Origin: Liquidambar formosana
Taxonomy: Eukaryota > Streptophyta > Magnoliopsida > Saxifragales > Altingiaceae
Direction of reading: 5' to 3'
DNA: 64,000 bases
Assembly (NCBI GenBank): GCA_039720395.1
Contig: CM077827.1
Location: 12,811,615-12,875,614 of the forward strand
Both the position numbers and the translations under genes were made by a program. Shown here one piece after another: positions 11,506 to 22,768 of the stretch. Position 1 is the stretch's first letter. Each line of letters begins with the position of its first letter. The notes beneath the pieces are model-generated. The model was not told the DNA's origin. It did not search any database and was given only the letters and a program-made list of their open reading frames with translations.

Positions 11506-11642
11506 GCTGAAATCTGGAGTTTCCCTTTCCTTCCTGGACTAGGTTTCCTTGGAGAATAATCAAAAGGTATTTTATAATGATAAAAGACTTCTAATCTGAA
11601 TAGGAAAAGGAAATTGTCTTTTATAAAAATTGGGAGACTGAA

Positions 11643-11712
11643 CGCTAACACGCATGCACATGTATCGTATGTGCGTACACACGCTCATCACATACGTACA
11701 CGTGTTAGTGTC
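11643..11712. repeat. Compound inverted repeat in the U3 of the Tat LTR
   Basis: An outer arm GCTAACACG near 11643 pairs with CGTGTTAGTG near 11702. Inside it lie GCACAT...ATGTGC and alternating purine-pyrimidine stretches such as CGTATGTGCGTACACACG. It lies about 140 to 200 bases upstream of the TATA box and could form a hairpin or cruciform. Confidence 0.6.
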
Positions 11713-12489
11713 ATGATAAAAATGGCTAATTTAATAAAATAATTTTCTTTTCATTTTAACCAAAAATCTCATGCTGTGATTCGCACTAATTCTTCAAGGA
11801 TAATCCGTAAATAACCACACTAAACTCATCATCAGGGCCACGGGACTTAATACCTCATATGCATCCATATGAACTCCAATTAACAATTTGGAGATCATTC
11901 CAAGGTCAAATGAAAAGTTTGGGACTTAAAAGACGATTATGCCCCTCAAGTCACAAAAGCTCTTATTATCCCTCAAGATCAACTCCAATTTGAACCAAAA
12001 TTCATATCCATTGTCCTTGTGACTCTAGAAAACTAATGCAAGTGACTAGACTCAAAAACAAAACAAAAACATGCATGAAATGATGAGCCCTAGTAAGGTG
12101 GTGCAAAAATGGGGTGTGACAGCTGGCATTCAGTACACCTATACCTAATAACATTGAAGTCTCCACCCACACAGTAGTTAATTACAAGTAATTTGCCATT
12201 TTGCAATATCATAGAAGCTATAAAGGACTAAGGGATGCAAACCTTGTTTAATAAAACATATGAATATATAAAAAAAGGCATCCCAGAATTTGGGAGCCGC
12301 ATTGGGGATTTTTCATTTTTTTCCTTCAAACCCTTGATGACAATATATGTTAATTAAGTGATAGCATCGAACAAATGCTTTCTTGACCTTATTAATAATA
12401 ATAAATAAAAATCTGTCTTGACAACCTCATTGGGAAAAAAAAAAAAAAGGTTACTATTAGTGGAATATAAGATGTTAGAGCTTTATTAT

Positions 12490-12866
12490 TTTCTTTCTTG
12501 ACAACCTTCACATGTACTTAGATAGGTCCCACTAAAACCAATGAATTTGTCACCAGTAAAGAGAACACAATGCTTATTAATTCCTAGATCTCCATATTCA
12601 TGAAAGAGCACCATACAAGACCTACGTACAATAAGGGTAGATTCAAAAAATTTACAAATGATACTCCATTTCCTAAACAATCAGAAACTTTACAAGCAAA
12701 AAAGTTTTCTAACCATCCTTATTTTTAACTCCGTAATAGATAGTTCAAATCATCAAGAATTCTACTATTTCTTTCATTCCAATGCATCCAAAAATTAGGA
12801 TGAGGTACCTTTCTTTCTTGACAACCTTCACATGTACATAGATAGGTCCCACTAAAACCAATGAAT
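12490..12866. repeat. Direct duplication of a 55-bp segment
   Basis: A segment starting CTTTCTTGACAACCTTCACA occurs at about 12492-12546 and again at about 12812-12866, with one difference in the first 50 bases and then divergence. It brackets an AT-rich stretch and lies just left of the SPP-like exon. I do not recognise the sequence; the rest of 12122-12960 shows nothing codable. Confidence 0.7.
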
Positions 12867-12967
12867 CCATCAAAACACACAAAGGAAATAGGTTGGGAAT
12901 TTCCAGTATTCCTGTAAACTATGAAGAAAAGAACAATACCCCAAAAAAATAAATTAAAAATTCTTAC

Positions 12968-13124
12968 AAGGATGTCTTGACCTATCCACGCAAAGGATTT
13001 GCTATAAAAAGTTGCCCAAACAACTCCAAATGCTATGTAGGATGGAGAAACAGCCAATGTAAGATATGAAACAGCTCCAAAGAAGGATAGTTTGACAAAT
13101 GAGTGTCCAGCATGTTCAAACCAT
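12968..13124 (-). pseudogene. Captured exon of a signal-peptide-peptidase-like (SPPL) gene
   Basis: A 157-base stretch bounded by a good acceptor (TTTCAG before 13124) and donor (CTT then GTAAGA at 12967) encodes 52 codons without a stop. The peptide contains [35 protein letters not shown] and [10 protein letters not shown], which match membrane segments of plant SPP-like GxGD aspartyl proteases; the family has AWIGQDIL at an exon end. The catalytic YD and GLGD motifs lie in other exons and are not here, so no enzyme can be made. It lies on the same strand as the CACTA ORFs, inside the element's span, suggesting gene-fragment capture. Because the left end of the CACTA is not seen, a host gene broken by insertions remains possible. 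Confidence 0.7.
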
Positions 13125-14413
13125 CTGAAACTATATATTTCTAGTTGTCAGTTACATATTTTTAAAAGTTTTATCACAAACTAATCACTCAACAGCAAAA
13201 AACTCAGATAAATAATAAATATGTAAAATAGATTAGACAATCTAGCACAATGTAATCCCGGCTTGAACCTGAAGAATTTAGTGATTCTTGCAAGTATATC
13301 TAACAATGGAAATCATTATTCTAAGCAACCTTAAGCCACCTTTATTACAACTTAAAAAAAAAAAAAAAAAAAAAAGAATCGACATTCATATCTTACCAAT
13401 ACTTACTGGGAAATGTGATTTGATGCTATTTTTATTGATTAAATGTCAGCAATTTCCCCAAAATGTTACACTAACTATATAGAGACTGTTTGTCAATCAA
13501 GATAGGAAGACACACCAAGAGTACACAAGATGGATAAAATTATACTTCACTTAAAACATTTTACTACTTTTATTTATAATGACTATAGTGATGGGATCAC
13601 AAACAAGAAGTGACACAGATTACAGTCCATAGGCCCACAAACAAGTGCCAAAAAACATGTCCACATGAAGAATTCCACCCCCCCTCCTTCGACTCTTGCT
13701 ATCCTTTTAGGGCCACCCAAACAAGGTTTCCATGACTCACATGGGCCTTGGTCTTGCATGGTCCATGTAGGTTGTGGGGTCTTACACGGGTCTGGGGTTT
13801 GCTTGAAAGGTTTCCTCGTTATCAAAGAAATAATGGGAAAAGTGCCATCGTACTTCAATTATGTGACTAAATCTATACCATTCCATGAATTAGTCCTTGT
13901 TCAACTCCAGTTTTCCTTTCCCTTTTTAAAAAGATAGCTGGCCTAAACAATAGAACAGTACAATCCACATGACAGGGGGAGGGAGAGCATGCATATATAA
14001 ACAAAGGAAGCATGCACGTACCATGATAACAAAGCTACCAAGCAAGTCTGCAAGCCTGTAAACATGGAGAGATTAAAAATCTCAGTATTCATCACAAAAG
14101 AATGTCCAAATAATCAAAGACAAACTAAATTCCACAAGTTCATGCCTCAATCCAATGGATGTATTCTTAATAAGTTTTTACTGTACAAGCATCCTTATAC
14201 AAAGTATAGATTTATTGAGAGGTGTAAGACATTAAGCCTACAAGCTCAGCTTAAGGCAAGGATCAGGAAAGATAGAACTTGAGTAATTACCTAAACAATC
14301 TATATGCATTTCCAAAATTCCATCCAATTACCTAAACTAAACAATCTATATATGAAAGATAGAACCATTACCTCTAATATATGTCAACCTTCCATGACAA
14401 TGTATTATATTAG
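13125..14413. other. Unassigned 3' part of the CACTA element
   Basis: No recognisable gene. It contains an A tract at about 13352-13374 and a moderately GC-rich patch (13660-13800) whose open frames occur on both strands and match nothing I know. Possibly further captured host sequence; nothing firm. Confidence 0.4.
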
Positions 14414-17086
14414 TCAAGCTGTTGTACTACCTTCTACTTCTTTAGTTGTATACAACTCTTTGGTGGATCGAAATAGGGGCACATCTACTAGACAGTGATT
14501 AACCCCGACTTTCCAACAATTAGGTCCCAATGGCACATGATGGACATTTGATTGAGGGTCTGTCGATGCAATTAAAGCTTCTGCCACTTCTTGTCCTAAA
14601 CCCACCCAATGCAATAGCTTGCATTTCACATCAATTTGGGGTAGGGCTTCTCGTGAGCATCCTTCTAATCCCACACTAACACTCTGTGGCTATCACAAAA
14701 ATGAATAAAAAATATGATAAGCAAGGAAACCAGCTCCATTTCCATAAGTACAAAATTTCTATCTAAATAATTATACAAATTTACCTTAGTAGCTGATACA
14801 TTAGCATTGCCCGTGTTATCAACATTGCCTATGTTCTCAGCATTGGATCGCTCACTCTATAAAAGATGCAACTGAGACTTTTAATAAATTCAAGGCAAAC
14901 ATATATACACACATGCACAGACACACTAACACTTGATAACTTTTACATTAAAAAGAATGCAATATTTATTTATATGAGATATATACGAATAGACATCTTT
15001 TACCTCAATTGGGCTGCTGCCACTTGGTCTAGCTATCAACTTCTCCACCAATTGTTCAAGTTGAATTACCCTATTTTGAAGTTGTCTCATAGTTCCACAT
15101 TTTTCAATTTCTGCATTCACCTTAGATGGTGTGGCCCCAAACCCCATCCCTCGAACCCAACCTCAACGTTCGGGGCCGATTACCTTAGCAAGTGCATCAT
15201 TCTTTATATTGTTTGTAGGCTCACGAGGGACTTCTTTCATTTTTTGCTGAAATCATATATACATGCATTAAGTGTTCAAACTGTTTTTTTAGTTAAAAAA
15301 ATAAAAGGGATGCAATTTTTTACCACAATTTCAGCAACTATGTCATTTATAGGCTTCCCTTTTCCACCATCCTATGAATGGCCACGTATCCAAACATCCA
15401 TTCGTGACACCTTTTCAGGATTTTCAGCTTCTCTTTTCTACAAAAACATAAACAATAAAGATTTCAAACCACTTCTTTTTTTTCCCCATATTCGTACTTC
15501 CAATTCTAGAAAGTTCATCCTATGAATGTTTAATGTATTACCATGTCATCTTCTAAGCGAGCATATCTGTGTCGACTCATGGTATGAGGAAGGTCTTACT
15601 TCTTCCTCATTTCTTTGAAATTTTTACTCTTTGCCTATAAAACAAACAAGCTTCATAATGTTAATTATATGAAACAAAAATTTTCAGTCGAATGTACTTG
15701 ATATCATATTTTACTTACCTTAAAGTCTTTTGATAATCTTTGCTTTATGAAAGATGCCCACTCATCCGATGTTAAGTTATCGGGTTTGGCAAGTGCAAGT
15801 TGACTTGTCCCATCCTCACATTGGGCAAGATTTCTAATCATTTTTGTTAATAGGGATTTGTAGTCCCTTAAGTGTTTGCCCATCTTTTGAACAAGTGTTT
15901 TCCTACGGAATTCCTCTACACAAAATTTTTGCTGCATACACATAAGTTGCATAACATTGAAAGTTAAACTATGAAAATGAAAACATAAAGTAAAAAAAAT
16001 AATATACACACAAGTCCACAAAAACTATGATTGCATGCATAAACAAAACAATAATGCCATCTCCATAAAAACTGTTAAACATATCAGAGAAGAGCTAGAT
16101 GTGGAACACACAAGTCTAGTAAGGAAGAAACCCACAAATTTTTTTTTGCCTAATGCCCAGGAGAAAAGATGCATTTCTTGTTTAGAACAATATAGTTACT
16201 CATCAAAACCCCCTGCTTCTCGAAGTGTCAAAATTTTCAAACTCTGGCTCATGCATTTTTCCTTTAGTAAACACAAAAAAATTAGACCCCTCCTTCCCCC
16301 AAATACCCATTCTAAGGTTAATTGAGCTGAGCTCGATCTACTCACAAGTGGCTCAGTTCATTTTACAATCCTACATTGAACCATTCAGTTACGCAACACC
16401 ATAGTATATATTCCAACAAGATAATCAAGTTACTGGACTGTCTAGCTAAGAGGACAAACCTTATGAGCAGAGTCTCTAATGCAAGCTTTAAACTACAACA
16501 ATTTTGGCCCAAAACCCCAAAACCTAACATACATAATATTCTTTGTTTTCTTCCTCTTCTCATCCTCCTCATGCATAAAAAAATAAAATAAAATAAAATA
16601 AAACTTATGATTGCATGCATAAACAAAATAATATACACACATACCTGAAGACAAGCCCATAAAGCTTGCTCAATGGCATCTGGGAGGCTTGACCAACGTT
16701 TTAGTGTAACTTTAACATTCTCCCTTACCAATGCCCCAAGAAAAGTAGACATTTTTATAGATCCTTCACCTATTGGTTGAGACCGTTGATTAAACTCAAC
16801 TTCAATCGCTTTTCCTTTGTCTTTTTGTCTCAATTTGTTTGGGCTTCTACCTTTCTTCTTTGGCTTTTGGGAGTCATTGGATTCTCCTTTCGTATTAGGA
16901 GCTGCATTTGATGGAGAATTAGGAGATGCATTTGATGGAGTACTAGCACTAGGAGCTTCATTTGAAGGAGAATTAGAATTCTCAGCTGATATCCTAATGC
17001 TACCACTCCTTCCCTCATTAACAGTGGCTGCAATAGCAGCTTCTTACTGCTTCTTTGATCTTTTCTCTCCCTTTTTAGAGCTCTAT
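14414..17086 (-). pseudogene. CACTA second ORF, Transposase_24 / PTTA type, at least seven exons
   Basis: A chain of exons with consensus borders can be read on the minus strand: about 17086-16645 (Ser/Asn/Pro-rich, basic KPKKKGRSPNK, then IEVEFNQRSQPIGEGS and FLGALVRENVKVTLKRWSSLP), 15931-15719 (SDEWASFIKQRLSKDFK), about 15640-15543 (SRHRYARLEDDM), about 15437-15325, about 15245-15003 (GMGFGATPSK, then a coiled coil RQLQNRVIQLEQLVEKLIAR), about 14857-14785, and about 14690-14414 (CKLLHWVGLGQEVAEA, VHHVPLGPN). These blocks follow the plant Transposase_24 family in order. Stops are present in several exons (TAA near 17047, TAA near 15600, TAG near 15370, TGA near 15167), so the gene is dead although splice sites survive. 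In active relatives the product binds subterminal repeats. Confidence 0.75.
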
Positions 17087-18020
17087 GTAAATAAATACAA
17101 TTAGAAGCTTAACAATCAATCAATAATAATAAGTTGTCAATAATGAAACTTGGCTAAAAAGATCAGTGAGGTACGTAGAAGAAATAAATTAAAATATTAG
17201 AGAATGTTACACCATTTGAAATTAATCTATTCATACAAAAAGTTTTATAGTTCATTATCTCTAAAAAAAATGTGCTATATGCATTATTGCAAGTTCAATA
17301 GTCCAACTCAAACTACAAGTATAGTTCAATGATTACAAGTTCAATGGTCTACATATCAGTTATATCTATATATATATATCTATATATATATATATATATA
17401 TATAGTAAGTTTAAAATATATATAAACGATGAAGAAATCCCAACCAATCAAACATGCCCATAATATATTTTATACATATATTCTTAGTTGTCTCGTTACT
17501 GTCAGCTTCCTCATAATGGTTTCTAGTGAGTGTCTATTAGGTCCAAAACATTTTCCCCCATTACCTATATACTTTGTAGCCCACTAATTGAATATGTTGA
17601 TGAAAAGAATGCCATGAACATCAAAATAGTAAAAACCTAAATGAAGTAATAATAATAAGAAGAAGAAGTTTGACCATACTTCACCAGATTCAAAAACCTT
17701 TTATTTCTTAGCCATATTGCTTCTTCAGATGTAGTTTAAAGTATTTGCCACAACCTGTGATGCACAAAAAATCGAATTAGAGTTGAAAATAATACACAAA
17801 TAAACATATATATATATAGATAGAGAGAGAGAGAGAAAGAGAAGAGAGAAGGAGATAGATAATACAATTAGTGGCCTGTTACAAAATATATATATATAAT
17901 GCAATTTTATTCTAACAATGTGTTAATCCCTTAAACAAAACCATAAAAAGACAATATTTATATCATACTAATATCATAAAAAACTTATCCCTTGAGTAAT
18001 GTTCAAAAACAACTTAATTA
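17087..18020. other. CACTA inter-ORF spacer with microsatellites
   Basis: No coding potential. An (AT)n tract lies at about 17363-17404 and a (GA)n tract at about 17821-17850. It separates the transposase from the second ORF. Confidence 0.6.
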
Positions 18021-19196
18021 TTACACATCAAACACCTCTATGCTCTCACAATCCTGCTTTACATAAGGTTCATCTTCATTAACAATGTTCAAGTCAAGTC
18101 TAGATACATCAAGTGGTGTGGATGGCATATAAGCTGTCTCGTCATACATCTCCAACTCATTAAAACCTCTAGGTGGTGCTCTTAGTACAACATGCCAAGT
18201 TGATGTATCACTATCTTTAGAATAAAACACTTGTTTTGCTTGTGATGCTAGAATGAATGGATCCTTTTCAAATTGGTTATGCCATTGGCGGAATTTAACC
18301 AATGGAAATCCATCTTCAACTTTGACATCATTTCCAATATTTGCCCAATCACATTTAAATAGAGGGACTTGAAACTTATTGTAATCTAACAAAATAATGT
18401 CTCTTATACGCCCATAGTACGCAATCTTTTCAACAACTTGTGTAGTGTCTCTTGCACTTGATCGACAAATAGTTTCTGCTTCAATGGAAACACCACTATT
18501 TTGTGTGGACCTCTGGACATCCAATGTGTGAAATCGATGTCTATTGATGACATAGCCTGAATATGACATCGCATGCTTTCTAGGCCCACGTGCAAGCCAC
18601 GGTAATGTGTTTGACACATTATTAGCACTCATTTGGACCTTTTCTGCTAACCATTCACAGAAAGTCTCGGTATGTCTCTTTTGTACAAGAGTTACATCCT
18701 TTGTAAGACGCCAATTCGAACGCTTAAGCTCTTCCACATGCATTCTAATAAGAAAGTAAAACAGTTAGACAAGTGTATGATGTTAGTAACTAAAAACTAC
18801 TAAAATATATATTTTTTGGGTAAGTAAATTACAAAAATATTATTATCATCATGCATACTCTATTTATGGTTCGACTTCTGCGCTATTTCTTAACACATAA
18901 AGATGAGCACTTTGTAGCACATCATCAGTTATGGTCAGTTCATGCCCCTTAGAAATTGGATGCCCTTCTACTATTGTTTCATGTTCAAAATCTTCATTAC
19001 GATGATGACGGGTGCCTATTTCAACTGCTTGTTTCATGTACCCACTACAAAACCACATGCACTCTTCAGCTAAATAGCATTCTGCTATGCATCCTTCAGG
19101 CCGCGCATGGTTTCGAATATATCCTTTGAGTACCTTCATAAATCTAAATAATAATACAAAATAAATGATAATTTTCAATGTTAATTGCATTAACAA
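18021..19196 (-). pseudogene. CACTA transposase, C-terminal DUF4218 end and DUF4216 domain
   Basis: The exon starting after an acceptor near 19148 reads FMKVLKGYIRNHARPEGCIAECYLAEE and CMWFCSGYM, the end of DUF4218. After an in-frame TAA at 18864-18866 and a short intron, the segment 18743-18021 encodes VEELKRSNWRLTKDVTLVQKR, FCEWLAEKVQ, TLPWLARGPR, YYGRIRDIILLDY, VPLFKCDWANI and VFYSKDSD, the DUF4216 domain found at the end of TNP2-type transposases. The last exon is open throughout, so this is the best preserved part of the transposase. The roles of DUF4218 and DUF4216 are not established; they travel with the catalytic domain. Confidence 0.8.
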
Positions 19197-19303
19197 CTGT
19201 TGAACAATACACTAGCACAAATAATGTAATATATTAGTGTATTATATTACCTCTCAAATGGATACATCCAACAAAATTGAACCGGTCCACATAAACGAGC
19301 TTC

Positions 19304-20816
19304 TCATCCTATGTGAACTGTTAAGTGAACCATAATGTCGAAGAAAGATGGAAGGAAAAACCTTTCCAACATGCATAAAGTCTCAGCAACATCATCTTCG
19401 AGGGTTTCCAATCTATTTCTATCAATAACCCTTGGACATATTTCATTGAAAAATGCACATAGTCGAAATATTGCAATCCTTGGTCCCTTTGGCAAAAGTT
19501 CTCTTAATGCTACTAGCAACAATTGTTGCATTAAGACGTGACAATCATGAGACTTGAGACCTAATATCTTGTATTCTTCTAATGAAATACAATTACCAAT
19601 ATTGGAACTATAACCATCTGGTAACTTTAAGTCCCGCAACCTTTTACAAAAAAACATATTTTTCTTTCTTTGATAGTGTGTGTGGTGCTGCCGGCAAGAG
19701 ATGCCTATCATTTCCTTTATCCTTGGCATGCAATTCATGCCTAATGGACATTTCTTTCAAATCTCTACGAGAATTAAGCCCATTCTTTGACTTATTCTTG
19801 AGATGCAGAAGTGTGCCAATAATGCTATCACAAACATTCTTCTCAATGTGCATTACGTCCAAGTTATGATGCAAAAGTAATGCCTAAAAAATCAACAACA
19901 TAAGATATATTACATTTAAATATAAAAATAATGAACTATATATATTAGAAATTGGTGAGGAAAAAATAAATTTACTTTGAATGAATTAACTTACATCCCA
20001 ATATGGCAAGTTAAAAAATATAGATTTCTTTTTCCATGGCTTTTACCCAGTAGTAAGTTTTATCTTCACCACCCTTCTCCTAGTTCTCTTCTTTTTGTTC
20101 TTTCCCAAATCATTTGGAGCCACCTATTTTCTTTTCTTTCCCCAATCATTGTCAATATCTTTGACTGCATTTAAAACTTCTAAACCAGTCAATACTTTAG
20201 GCTTTCCCCAATTTTCATGCTTTCCATTAAACCAACTTTTTTTCTTTCGAAATGGATGATTGGGTGCTAAATATTGCCTATGGCACATGTATGCAAACTT
20301 ATGACTCCATTTCAACCATTCTGAACATGTGTCTACACTGCATATGGGACAAGCTAATTTTCCTTTTGTGGGACATCCAGCTAAGTTTCCATAAGCTAGA
20401 AAATCATTTATTGTCCACATCAAAATCACCTTTATATTGAACATAGATTTACTAAAAGCATCATAGACCTCCACGCCATTATTCCACAATTCTTTCAAAT
20501 CATCTACAAGTGGTTCCAAATATACATCTATGTCATTCCCTGGTTGCTTTGGCCTTGGGATAAGTAATGTCAACATCAAGTTTTCTTTCCCCGTGCATAT
20601 CCATGGAAGGAGGTTATAAGTAACCATTATCACTGGCCAACAACTATATTTAGAACTAAGATCTGCAAAGGGATTAAACCCATCAGTTGCAAGACCAAGT
20701 CTAAGATTTCGGGAATCTGAAGCGAAAGAAGGCCACTTTTTACTAACTATATCCCATGCCAACGAATCAACCAGATGTCGCATCTTGCATCTTGGCTTTT
20801 GTGAGTTGAATGCCAT
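19304..20816 (-). pseudogene. CACTA transposase catalytic part (Transposase_21 / TNP2)
   Basis: Reading from 20816, RHLVDSLAWDIV, LGLATDGFNPFADLSS, NLLPWICTGKENLML, LIPRPKQPGNDIDVYLEPLVDDL and TKGKLACPIC are classic Transposase_21 blocks. A TAG at 20124-20126 and a further TAA near 20045 interrupt the frame. After an intron with GTAAGT near 19994, the next exon (from about 19884) gives LLHHNLDVMHIEKNVCDSIIG. A frame change near 19660 is needed to continue into CISLEEYKILGLKSHDCHVL and FFLPSFFDIMVHL, the Transposase_21 to DUF4218 junction. Another frame change near 20780 separates it from the N-terminal part. At least two frameshifts and two stops make it non-functional. Confidence 0.85.
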
Positions 20817-21585
20817 GTTAATTGTTCTGCCTTTTCAGGTGACATAAACATTCTCCTAAGTCTTGGTATTATGGGAAAATAACGCAAGACCTTTGCAGGA
20901 ACTCCTTTTTGCATCTTATTAGTTCGTGGGTCTACTTTCCATCTTGAAGAATTACATTTCGGACATGTCTCCATAACCTCTCTTTTATTTCTAAATAAAC
21001 AACAATCGTTCACATAGGCTTGGATCTTCTCATAACTTAGATTAAATGCCTTTAGTAACTTTTTTGTTGAATAAATAGAATCAGGAAGCGTGTTATCTTG
21101 AGGTAGCATGTCACGAAGGATCTCAAGAAGTTCATTGAAACTCTTGTCAGATAGACCATTCATAGCTTTATGCTTATATAAAACTACAGTTGCTGACAAC
21201 TTTGTGTACTTTGAACAACCCGGATACAAAGGAGTTTCAGCATCATCCAACAAAGGTGTGAACTCTAGCTCTCTTCTTTCATTTGTAGGTTGTGTAACAT
21301 CATCTTCTTGCATAAACACATCTCTGTACATTCTATAAGTATCTGGCATTTCAACATCTTCATGCCGTGTAGACACAATAGGAGATTCCCCATGAAAGAC
21401 CCAAGTAGTGTATGTAGGATCCATTCCTTTTGTTACTAAGTGCTCATGCACTTTCTTATAATGTTGGTGACGTAAGTTTCGACAAACTAAACAAGGGCAT
21501 ATGATCTTCTCTGGGCAGCCTGCCCTTTCATGAGCCATTTTGGCAAATTTCCCTGCTCCATCTTTGTACTCCTCTGAATTTCTAC
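20747..21585 (-). pseudogene. CACTA transposase N-terminal part (transposase-associated domain)
   Basis: An acceptor (TTTGTAG) near 21586 opens an exon reading EEYKDGAGKFAKMAHERAG and then CPCLVCRNLRHQHYKKVHEHL and YTTWVFHGE, the zinc-binding transposase-associated domain (PF13963 type) that precedes Transposase_21. Further on, LLDDAETPLYPGCSKYTKL, LKAFNLSYEKIQAYVNDCCLF and CPKCNSSRWK are the start of the catalytic region, and VLRYFPIIPRLRRMF leads to the catalytic part. The start codon must lie in an upstream exon that I cannot identify. The frame is lost near 20780, where the reading continues one frame over in the adjacent segment. Confidence 0.82.
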
Positions 21586-22768
21586 AAATTATAACTCATA
21601 AATTCATTATGTCGATTATGTAAGTATGAAATATCTAAATTTCTATTTATGACACACATTAAAAAGGGGGAAAAAAAAGAAAAAAAAAAAAAGAAAGACA
21701 TTGGAAATTTAATCCATTCTTTATTCATCGGGATTGGCCTGATTGCTAGCACCAATAAGTACCTACACTTACTGAGATGTTAGATTTTTGGATTAAAATA
21801 CATTTACATGATAAAGACATGATAACAAAACAGGAATGATAGCCAAGATACCTTTACTATATACAACTCAACTAGAGTTATCATCTTTAAAGACAAGGCC
21901 ATTCTACAAATGACAACATTGAACAGAATGTTGATTCCAAATATGCCAGAAATTGGTCTTCTAATTTCTTGAATGTGTAATATATAGATTTTCCCATAAG
22001 TAATAATAACTTCTAAAACAACCCTCTAAAAGCAGAGATCTCTTTTGAAAAGGAAAAACAAAACCTAAGCTAGAGTCCTCACAAATTAAGTCCATGTCAA
22101 ATTAATATGAATAAGTTGGTTAAGCTAAATAAATAATTGAATTTAGCTTAAATAAATAATAGATATTAAGTTTCTTGAACTTCAAGTTCTGTTATAATAT
22201 AAAGAATATCGTATGTTTCATGCATATAACAACTATATAAAGATGAAAATGGCAATAGCTCATCTAGTAATCACATATCATTCACACCCAAATGGCTCAT
22301 AAATTAAGATTAATAAGAAAAATCAGTGTGTTATTAAATGATAAACACATAATCAAAGTAAAAACTCACCGAGATTTGAGCATAAATTGAAGTGAACAAA
22401 ACCCAAAAGTGCACTATGTTTCCTTCAGAGCTTCAACACATGAAAACAAGACCCAAATGCAAGCCCAAAGCAACAACTGAAAATCACAACAGAAAATAAT
22501 TTTTATAAATAATAGAGTTAGCATCTTCATCTTGGTAAGCAAGGAAGATGGAAAGGAAGAAAAAGAAATAAAAATAAAAATATTATTTTACCATATTACC
22601 CTTACAAATAAAAAGAAAGAAAATAAAGAAAAAAGGTAATTTTGTCACAAGATGTAACAATCACCTTTCCTTCTACTTTTGGGAGAAAAGATTTTGGTGG
22701 GCTATGGTGGAAAATCCTTCCCTCCACTTTTCCTTTCCTTCCATTTTTCCCTCCTCCCTTTTCTTTTC
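21586..22768. other. CACTA 5' intron/leader region
   Basis: AT-rich sequence without recognisable coding. It should contain the first exon(s) of the transposase on the minus strand, but I cannot place them. A-rich tracts lie at about 21665-21700. Confidence 0.45.

Larger units (their letters stand above)
1..12121 (-). mobile_element. Ty3/gypsy Tat/Ogre-type LTR retrotransposon, 3' LTR outside window
   Basis: Read on the minus strand the order is LTR (12121-9497), primer-binding site, leader, gag-protease, G-patch ORF, RT-RNase H, a second archaeal-type RNase H, integrase, then an ORF in the opposite direction (134-1419). An extra archaeal-type RNase H, a G-patch segment and an antisense extra ORF are established marks of the plant Tat lineage (Ogre/Retand relatives). 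The 3' LTR is not present in 1-133, so the element continues off the left edge. The bases just right of the LTR, gctgg at 12122-12126, would be one copy of a 5-bp target-site duplication. Pol has three internal stops, so this copy cannot make a full polyprotein by itself. Confidence 0.9.
9497..12121 (-). repeat. 5' LTR of the Tat element, 2625 bp
   Basis: Read on the minus strand it begins TGTCACACCCC at 12121 and ends GGGGTTCACA at 9497, so it has TG...CA termini and sits directly against a primer-binding site. It holds a TATA box (11498-11505) about 616 bases from the start, which sets a rough U3/R border. The middle (about 10440-10990) is A-rich with many loosely repeated AAACATGC words. 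Sequence near 9700-9800 is shared with the plus-strand fragment at 25396-25640, showing a second family member here. Confidence 0.9.

Noticed and set aside
13583..13937. Opposed 90-codon open frames
   Set aside because: They are mutually antisense in a GC-richer patch, without domain or splice support.
14866..15525. 219-codon plus-strand open frame
   Set aside because: It overlaps antisense the well-supported second ORF exons of the CACTA element and includes their introns.
19043..19056. CACTACAAAA as a left CACTA terminus
   Set aside because: It lies within DUF4218 coding sequence and is not followed by subterminal repeats.
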